Positions 1 to 4,478 of a stretch of DNA of 7,836 nt are shown here, in pieces. Every line of letters begins with the position of its first letter. Position 1 is the first letter of the stretch. The notes under the pieces were generated by a model. It was not told the DNA's origin, searched no databases, and worked only from the letters and a program-made list of their open reading frames with translations. The stretch is taken from assembly GCA_944390615.1 (NCBI GenBank), contig CALXRJ010000105.1:1-7836 (forward strand), in the 5' to 3' direction. This stretch comes from an uncultured Clostridia bacterium (GTDB taxonomy: Bacteria; Bacillota; Clostridia; TANB77; CAG-508). The position numbers and the translations under genes are program-made.

Positions 1-18
1 ATCTTTTTGTTTTAACAT
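1..18 (-). CDS. 5' end of a divergent gene (partial, six codons)
   Basis: On the minus strand an ATG at 18-16 opens a frame that runs off the left edge with residues M-L-K-Q-K-D. A strong Shine-Dalgarno sequence, AGGAAGGTGG on the minus strand (plus positions 27-36), lies 8 bases upstream of the ATG. The product cannot be identified from six codons. It is divergent from the 44-aa gene at 241, and about 125 bases of A/T-rich DNA separate its RBS from that gene's -10 box. I see no convincing SigA promoter for it on the minus strand, so a sporulation sigma factor or a weak promoter is possible. The call rests only on the RBS and start codon. Confidence 0.55.
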
Positions 19-142
19 TAAATATTCCACCTTCCTATTTTGTCTATATTTTCTATTTTTATACATCTAGGGTGAAATATTCGTTTCTAAACTTTTAAGG
101 TGATTTTATCATAAATTAAATACAAATTAATAAGTGGAGGAC

Positions 143-171
143 TTGACAATTGGAAAAAATTGGAATATAAT
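143..171 (+). promoter_or_regulatory. Perfect-consensus SigA promoter of the 44-aa gene
   Basis: TTGACA (143-148) and TATAAT (166-171) are exact matches to the housekeeping consensus, with the optimal 17-base spacer. Transcription should start near 178. The spacer holds two copies of ATTGGAA (149-155 and 159-165) exactly 10 bases apart, one helical turn, which could be a repressor site or chance. This is the strongest promoter seen in the window. Confidence 0.85.
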
Positions 172-193
172 AAATGACATGTAACTGCAAATT

Positions 194-216
194 GACAGTT
201 TTGTTATGAAACTGTC
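194..216 (+). promoter_or_regulatory. 5' leader hairpin of the 44-aa gene
   Basis: GACAGTTT (194-201) and AAACTGTC (209-216) form a perfect 8-bp stem with a 7-base loop. It lies about 16 bases from the predicted 5' end of the transcript and ends 14 bases before the GGAGGA at 231-236, leaving the RBS unpaired. A 5'-end stabilising hairpin is the simplest reading. As DNA it could also be an operator dyad just downstream of the promoter. Confidence 0.5.
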
Positions 217-240
217 CCACAAAAGAAAAAGGAGGAAAAA

Positions 241-375
241 ATGCCTAAAAGCGAAATGATTAAGGAGGGTAAGCTGGAAGAAAACCTGTATTCAGGCAGA
301 CCGGATTACTATCCCTATAATCAAGAGTGGATGGATGAGTATTTTAAAGAATGGTCATCCAAAGAGCACGCTTGA
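241..375 (+). CDS. Small aromatic-rich acidic protein, 44 aa, unknown function
   Basis: ATG at 241 follows GGAGGA (231-236) at close to ideal spacing, and the frame ends at TGA 373-375. The 44-aa product has no cysteine, no signal peptide and no membrane segment. Its N-terminal third is charged (residues 3-14). A dense aromatic stretch at 22-38 reads DYYPYNQEWMDEYFKEW. Net charge is about -4. I do not recognise the family. The gene stands alone between a perfect promoter (143-171) and a strong terminator (393-427), so a small, abundant transcript is expected. Base use differs from the neighbours: I count 55 G/C in 135 bases (41%), with CTG, CCC, CCG and GGC codons in an otherwise strongly A/T-biased window. 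That points to different codon selection or to acquisition from elsewhere. Coding status is well supported by the RBS and flanking signals; function is unknown. Confidence 0.75.
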   Translation: MPKSEMIKEGKLEENLYSGRPDYYPYNQEWMDEYFKEWSSKEHA

Positions 376-392
376 TTAGACAAATTTCTCAG

Positions 393-427
393 AACCCACA
401 GCATGTATATACATGCTGTGGGTTTTT
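393..427 (+). terminator. Strong intrinsic terminator after the 44-aa gene
   Basis: The 32 bases 393-424 are a perfect palindrome (AACCCACAGCATGTA and its complement around a TA centre). They give a stem of up to 14 bp with a minimal loop, followed by a T run at 423-427. It begins 17 bases after the stop at 375. It should isolate the mini-gene from spoIIP downstream. Confidence 0.9.
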
Positions 428-532
428 AATAAGCTTTAAATTTGAAAACAGATGGTTTTTCTAAAAAATTAACTAGGCAAGGAATAAAGAAAAAATGAAG
501 AGAATATATATATCTAACAGGGAGTAAGATAT

Positions 533-1703
533 ATGTTTAGTGTTACCATTATAAAACTAAAAGACGTAGTTAAAATTGCAATTTTACTAATCATTTTTTA
601 CGTCTTAAGTAGATTTATTTTTAAAAACATATCGATAAAAAATAATTTAAATCAATCGATTAGCTTTAACACAAGTGATTTTATAAAATTTGGGATAAAC
701 ACCGAAAGTACTATCATAAAAAACATATCCAATCAAGAAATGCAAAACCAAAATGAAAAAACAGAAGAAGTAGAGCAAGATTTGCAATCCATATCAATAG
801 AATCTATCTTTCATGTAGCCTCAAGTGTATTTGAAGCACAAGGATTAGAAGAAAATTTGGGACAAGAAGAAAAAGAATCTACTGCAGAAAACGCAGAAGA
901 ACCCAGTGAGCAGGAAGCGAGTCAAGTAGCTGAAGCATCAACAGAAGTATCAACCCAAGTTGTAACAAAAAATCCAATTACCGAAAGCTATAATAGAGAA
1001 TATAATGGTGTAAAAATAAAAAATGAAACATCTTATGAATTGACAGACGAAATGTTAAATACAAGTGATTTAAATATCAACACAGAAAATGTAATTCTAT
1101 TTCATACCCATACTTGTGAAAGCTATACTCCAAGCGAGAACTATCAATATACAGCTTCGCGGAAATTATCGTACTACTGATTTAAATTATTCTGTGGCAA
1201 GAGTAGGGGATGAACTTACTACATATCTTGGAACTTATGGTTTTCAGGTGAATCATAACAAAGATTACCATGATTATCCTGCTTACACCGGTTCTTATAC
1301 GAGATCCCTTTCAACCGTACAAAATATACTACAAAGTTTTAGTTCTGATATGATAATTGATTTACATAGAGATGCCATAGGAAGTGATGAAACTTATGCA
1401 CCTTTAGTAAAAATTGGAGAAGACTATTGTGCTCAATTAATGTTTGTCATGGGAACAGATGGAGGAGGTTTATCACATCCAAATTGGAATTCTAATTTAA
1501 AATTTGCCATAAAAATTCAAGAAAAAGCAAATGAATTATATCCAGGATTATTTAAGCCAATTGTTTTGAGAAACTCTAGATATAACCAACACTTGGGAAA
1601 AGCTGCTTGCATCATAGAAGTAGGAGCCACTGGAAATACATTAGAACAAACCTTAAATAGTATGAAATATTTATCAAAAGTTATGGATGAAGCCTTAAAA
1701 TAA
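533..1703 (+). CDS. spoIIP: SpoIIP, engulfment peptidoglycan hydrolase, reading frame broken by a +1 shift
   Basis: SpoIIP is a membrane-anchored amidase/endopeptidase that acts with SpoIID and SpoIIM to strip peptidoglycan from the septum during engulfment. The start ATG at 533 follows AGGGAG (519-524) by 8 bases. A transmembrane anchor lies at about residues 13-31, then a long Glu/Ser/Thr-rich linker (about 60-155). The catalytic domain starts with HTHT (His191, His193). The first frame reads YQYTASR and stops at TGA 1178-1180. The +1 frame resumes at GGA 1161-1163 with GNYRTTDLNYSVARVGDE. It then runs through DLHRDAIG (His278), RYNQHL (His353) and IIEVGATGNT (Glu362) to TAA 1701-1703. These match the family's conserved metal-site region in the correct order. 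Skipping one base gives 389 aa, a complete protein with all motifs. The break falls at codon 210, a CGG. Either this is a single-base insertion (mutation or sequence error) or the ribosome shifts there. No SigA-like promoter is evident upstream; a mother-cell sigma factor would be expected for the family. Confidence 0.9.
1157..1163 (+). other. spoIIP +1 frameshift site (TCG CGG A)
   Basis: The upstream frame reads TCG (1157-1159), CGG (1160-1162), AAA. The downstream frame reads GGA (1161-1163), AAT, TAT, CGT. Skipping C1160 gives S-G-N-Y-R, and reading CGGA as one arginine gives S-R-N-Y-R. The zero frame ends 15 bases after the CGG codon. There is no homopolymer here, so simple polymerase slippage is not the obvious cause. 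Confidence 0.75.
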
Positions 1704-1723
1704 GCTAAGAAGTTGCTAAGCTA

Positions 1724-1747
1724 TGGAACCAAAAATTTCTGGTTCCA
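1724..1747 (+). promoter_or_regulatory. Hairpin after spoIIP, possible weak terminator
   Basis: TGGAACCA (1724-1731) and TGGTTCCA (1740-1747) form a perfect 8-bp stem with an 8-base loop, 20 bases after the spoIIP stop. No T run follows on either strand, so it is not a canonical intrinsic terminator. It could be an RNA processing or stability element between spoIIP and ytvI, or an operator. No T-box or known riboswitch motif was found. The rest of the 1704-1842 gap shows no gene and no clear promoter. Confidence 0.35.
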
Positions 1748-1842
1748 ACCGCTTCCTGATAGAATGGTTTTTCACTAGTTGCTGACTTATGATGTATAAA
1801 TGCTTTTTTTTAGCATATACTAATGAAAAGGAGAAACAAAAT

Positions 1843-2941
1843 ATGTCAAAAGAATTTACATATTGGACAAGTGTTTTAAAAAAAATATTTTTTTTAGTTT
1901 TTGTAGTTATTGCAACTTTTAGTTGCTTTAAAATAGCAGTTTTTTATATGCCTTTTTTAATTGCTTTTATCATATCTTTACTCATAGAACCTATTATCAG
2001 AAAACTTATGAAAAAATTCAAGATTACAAGAAGGTTAAGTGCCATTATAGTTTTTATTATAACATTTGGCATAATTATAGGTTTATTAGCATGGGGAATT
2101 ACTACTTTAGTTTCTGAATCAGCCAATTTATTATCTAATTTTAACAATTATTATAGCAAAGCATACAACCAGATTCAAAGTTTATTAAACAATTTCAATA
2201 TTGAAAATTTAAAAATATCACAAGAAATAATTGACATTGTAAAAAGTACTAGTTTTTCGTTGCTAGAAAAAATATCCAATTACTTTCAAAACTTTTTGAC
2301 AAAAATTGTAACAGGAATAACAGCAATTCCAAGTATTGCTATATATTTTGCTGTAACGATTTTAGCGTTATATTTTATTTGTACTGATAAAATTTACATG
2401 TTAGATGAATTGGAATATCATTTACCAGAAAAGTGGATGAAAGAACTTACTCGGACATATTAGAGAATTAGCAAAAGTATTGGGAGGATATTTAAAAGCA
2501 CAAGCAACATTAATCCTCATATCATTTGTTATTTCCTTAATAGGTCTTTATATTTTATATTTTGCAGGACTCAATGTAGGTTTTCCTCTAATAACAGCAA
2601 TTGGAATAGCTTTTGTTGATGCACTTCCCATATTAGGTTCAGGAACGATTATGGTACCATGGGGAATATTATCAGGTTTAAATGGAGATTTAACATTAGG
2701 AATATCCATTATAGTTTTATGGATTATCATGTCTATGGTAAGACAATTTATAGAACCAAAAATTGTAAGTGGAAATATAGGGATACACCCAATATTTACA
2801 ATAGCTGCTATGTATACAGGATTTAAATTCATGGGGATTTTAGGAATGTTTGTTGGACCAATTGTTTTAATTATCTTAAAAAATGTCTTTTCTAATTTTT
2901 TGGATGGAGGAATTATAAAAACAATATTTAATTTGAAATAA
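1843..2941 (+). CDS. ytvI: YtvI-type sporulation membrane protein (AI-2E transporter family), frame broken by a +1 shift
   Basis: This belongs to the AI-2E transporter/PerM superfamily and most resembles the YtvI sporulation branch; the transported substrate is not established. ATG 1843 is chosen over the in-frame ATG at 1789 because AAGGAG (1828-1833) sits 9 bases before it and homology begins there. Membrane segments lie at about residues 13-47 (two) and 66-90, then a soluble stretch rich in Asn and Ser, then another at about 160-181. The first frame reads LPEKWMKELT, then CGG at codon 204, and stops at TAG 2461-2463. The +1 frame continues HIRELAKVLGGYLKAQ and carries the rest of the family core: AFVDALPILGSG, RQFIEPKIVSG and IGIHPIFTIAAMYTGFK. 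It ends at TAA 2939-2941. With one base skipped the product is 365 aa, a normal family length, with nothing missing. The gene follows spoIIP by 139 bases on the same strand. Confidence 0.85.
2449..2455 (+). other. ytvI +1 frameshift site (ACT CGG A)
   Basis: The upstream frame reads ACT (2449-2451), CGG (2452-2454), ACA, TAT, TAG. The downstream frame reads GGA (2453-2455), CAT, ATT, AGA. Skipping C2452 gives T-G-H-I-R. Reading CGGA as arginine gives T-R-H-I-R, which looks most like the family. The local arrangement, CGG in frame followed by A with GGA in the +1 frame, is the same as in spoIIP. Confidence 0.75.
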
Positions 2942-2944
2942 TAG

Positions 2945-2973
2945 TTGACTTTTTGGAAAATAGCAATTATAAT
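2945..2973 (+). promoter_or_regulatory. SigA promoter of the coiled-coil gene
   Basis: TTGACT (2945-2950) and a perfect TATAAT (2968-2973) are separated by 17 bases. The -35 box begins only four bases after the ytvI stop codon. Transcription from about 2980 gives a leader of some 85 bases before the ATG at 3066. No hairpin terminator for ytvI is seen in this gap, so some read-through from upstream is possible. Confidence 0.75.
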
Positions 2974-3065
2974 AGTAACACATCAATATAAACTCAATTT
3001 TCCTTTTTTTAGATTCATGAATTAATATTTTTTATTTCAAAACTATAGAAAAGAGGTGAAATTTA

Positions 3066-3629
3066 ATGACAACAAAATTCGAAGAAATTGTTTTAGAAGA
3101 ACTATTTAAATTATCTGGAAAATTTGATAAAGTGCAAGATGAAATGAAGGATTTGAAAAAAGAAATGCAACAAATGAATGAAAAAATGGACCAGAAATTT
3201 GCAGAGCAAGACAAAAGAATTGAACAGAAATTTGCAGAACAAGAAAAAAGAATTGATTAAAAAATTGATCAAAGATTTGCAGAACAAGAAAAAAGGATTG
3301 ATCAAAAAATTAATCAAAAATTTGCAGAACAAGAAAAAAGAATTGATCAAAAAATTAATCAAAAATTTGCAGAACAAGAAGAAAGAATTGATCAAAAATT
3401 TGCAGAACAAGAAGAAAGAATTGATCAAAAATTTGCAGAACAAGAAAAAAGAATTGAACAAAAGATTGATCAAAAATTCGATGAGCAAGCCAAAGAAATT
3501 GCAGAGATGTTTACAGATACTTTTCACTTAACTTCAAAATATCTCCGAGAAATGGAAGAACGAATCACAAAAGAAACGGACAAAAAAATTGAAAATCTAA
3601 GAATAGAATTTATTCGTCAAAAAGTTTAA
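3066..3629 (+). pseudogene. Repetitive coiled-coil protein with an in-frame TAA at codon 65
   Basis: ATG 3066 follows AGGTGA (3054-3059) by 6 bases. Codons 1-64 read without interruption, TAA occupies 3258-3260, and the same frame then stays open for 122 codons to TAA 3627-3629. Every equivalent repeat position has CAA (Gln), so one C-to-T change explains the stop. Restored, the protein has 187 residues. It has a helical head (1-42, heptad-like, with KDLKKEMQQMNEKMD), a repeat rod of QKFAEQEKRID units (43-146) and a charged helical tail (147-187). It has no signal peptide, membrane segment or cysteine. I do not recognise a named family. A long cytoplasmic coiled coil that assembles or tethers partners is an inference from sequence pattern only. 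As written, only the 64-residue head plus two repeats would be made unless the stop is read through. A sequence error cannot be excluded. Confidence 0.7.
3192..3503 (+). repeat. Tandem 33-bp / 45-bp coding repeats (11- and 15-residue periodicity)
   Basis: The region holds eight copies of an 11-residue unit, consensus QKFAEQEKRID (33 bp), at codons 43, 54, 69, 84, 99, 110, 121 and 136; the last is divergent. Four short QKID/QKIN inserts (12 bp) at codons 65, 80, 95 and 132 turn some periods into 15 residues. Eleven and fifteen residues are both recognised coiled-coil periodicities (hendecads and pentadecads). The first short insert carries TAA in place of its CAA. DNA identity between copies is high, so copy number can change by recombination. 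The repeats also keep another plus frame and a minus frame open; those are artefacts. Confidence 0.9.
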
Positions 3630-3668
3630 ATAAGTAATTTACAAAATGAAAGAAAATTATGCAATCAT

Positions 3669-3707
3669 GCTAAAAGCTACTTATTTTTTAATCAAGTAGC
3701 TTTTAGC
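3669..3707. terminator. Bidirectional terminator between convergent genes
   Basis: A perfect 14-bp stem pairs 3669-3682 with 3694-3707 around an 11-base loop. The core AGCTACTT/AAGTAGCT is flanked by AAAA on the left and TTTT on the right, so it can act on both strands. It lies 40 bases after the coiled-coil stop (plus strand) and just beyond the stop of the minus-strand gene at 3714. Confidence 0.8.
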
Positions 3708-3713
3708 TAAAAT

Positions 3714-4280
3714 TTAAAACATACTAGATGTAGGAATATAAGTATCATCTGGTACAGAAACATATTTATTTTCTGGTTCATCACATTCAAACATATTAGT
3801 TACTTCAATTTGGGCAATATCGCCATAATAATCACCTTTTACAATTGTTCCTGTAATATCTACCCAAGTATCATCTTTAAATTCATAGGCTGTATCATAA
3901 GTACATAAAAAGCCTACCACTAAACTTTGAGAAGTACTTTCATTTACTAACATATCCCTTGCTAAAACAAATTGGTCATCATCAAAATCAATCAAACGAT
4001 AAACATATCCTGTAAAATGAATTTTACACCCAATATAAGAGTCAATATCATTGGTTACAGCTTGTAAAATATTGGTATAGTTATTTTCTGTAATTTCAAA
4101 AACCTCATCTGTTTTTATGGTATCAGTTAATGTAATAACATCTGATTCATCTTTATCTGTTTTCTTAAAAAATATATGATAAATTCCAATTGAAAAAATA
4201 ATTAAAATAATAATAAGCATAACAATAAACAAAAATTTAACCAATCGAGGTCCATTTAATTTTAAATTACAAAAAAACAT
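3714..4280 (-). CDS. Membrane-anchored protein with a DUF1980/YcgQ-like OB domain
   Basis: The frame ends at TAA (3716-3714). ATG at 4280-4278 is preferred: AAAGGAG on the minus strand (plus 4293-4299) is 12 bases upstream of it but only 3 bases from the alternative TTG at 4289. From the ATG the protein has 188 residues: a short N-terminus, one transmembrane segment at about 14-36, a K/D-rich linker and an outside-facing domain. That domain holds IGCKIHFTGYVYR, FVLARDML, VVGFLCTYD and DDTWVDITGTIVKGDYYG. This resembles the C-terminal OB-like domain of the YcgQ/TIGR03943 family as I remember it. In YcgQ that domain is attached to several membrane helices and is paired with a YcgR permease; neither is present here, so it is a stand-alone version of unknown function. 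Two cysteines lie in the domain (GCKI and FLCTY) and one near the C-terminus. It is divergent from secA and convergent with the coiled-coil gene. Confidence 0.65.
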   Translation of the reverse strand: MFFCNLKLNGPRLVKFLFIVMLIIILIIFSIGIYHIFFKKTDKDESDVITLTDTIKTDEVFEITENNYTNILQAVTNDIDSYIGCKIHFTGYVYRLIDFDDDQFVLARDMLVNESTSQSLVVGFLCTYDTAYEFKDDTWVDITGTIVKGDYYGDIAQIEVTNMFECDEPENKYVSVPDDTYIPTSSMF

Positions 4281-4309
4281 AAAAAACAAAATCTCCTTTA
4301 TCTTAAAAT

Positions 4310-4361
4310 TTATAATTCAGTTACATAATTCTATTTTCTATAAAAATATACTGAATTATAA
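4310..4361. repeat. Inverted repeat in the divergent intergenic region
   Basis: TTATAATTCAGT (4310-4321) is repeated as its exact complement ACTGAATTATAA (4350-4361) with 28 bases between. The arms lie about four helical turns apart centre to centre, between the minus-strand gene and secA. Each arm contains a -10-like TATAA. A smaller inverted repeat (4370-4376 with 4384-4390) lies beside it. It could be a two-site operator for the minus-strand gene or a cruciform. In such A/T-rich DNA chance is also possible, though 12 perfect pairs including CAGT/ACTG is long. The rest of 4290-4478 holds the secA promoter and no gene. Confidence 0.45.
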
Positions 4362-4402
4362 TAAAAATTTATTCTTAAAATAAAAGAATATTACAAAAAA
4401 AC

Positions 4403-4431
4403 TTGCTAAAAAATCATTTTAGTGGTATATT
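4403..4431 (+). promoter_or_regulatory. secA promoter, extended -10 type
   Basis: TTGCTA (4403-4408) and TATATT (4426-4431) are 17 bases apart, and TGG directly before the -10 box gives an extended -10 (TGn). Transcription would begin near 4438, leaving a leader of about 40 bases before the chosen secA start. No secA-specific leader structure is evident. Confidence 0.65.
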
Positions 4432-4478
4432 AAACAAGTAAAAATACATAAATCAATTTTGAGAGGATGAAAGAAAAA

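Noticed and set aside
143..184. TTG start after GTGGAGG giving a 13-residue leader peptide
   Set aside because: It would overlap the promoter itself and start upstream of the predicted transcript start.
1789..1842. Upstream in-frame ATG extension of ytvI
   Set aside because: No RBS precedes 1789, the extra residues do not look like the family, and a good SD sequence sits before the ATG at 1843.
1704..1842. T-box or other riboswitch ahead of ytvI
   Set aside because: Only a single short hairpin is present; no T-box sequence or paired terminator/antiterminator was found.
3258..3260. Genome-wide recoding of TAA as Gln
   Set aside because: TAA ends spoIIP, ytvI, secA, the OB-domain gene and the coiled-coil gene itself, so it functions as stop here.
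3111..3527. Long minus-strand open frame of Leu/Phe/Cys-rich repeats (and another plus frame at 3178-3531)
   Set aside because: Both are mirror frames of the 33-bp and 45-bp repeats of the coiled-coil gene. They lack a plausible RBS, and the true frame is marked by the promoter, RBS and coherent helical pattern.
4467..4478. Upstream in-frame ATG for secA
   Set aside because: GAGAGG directly touches this ATG, leaving no spacing, while ATG 4479 gives the family-like N-terminus.
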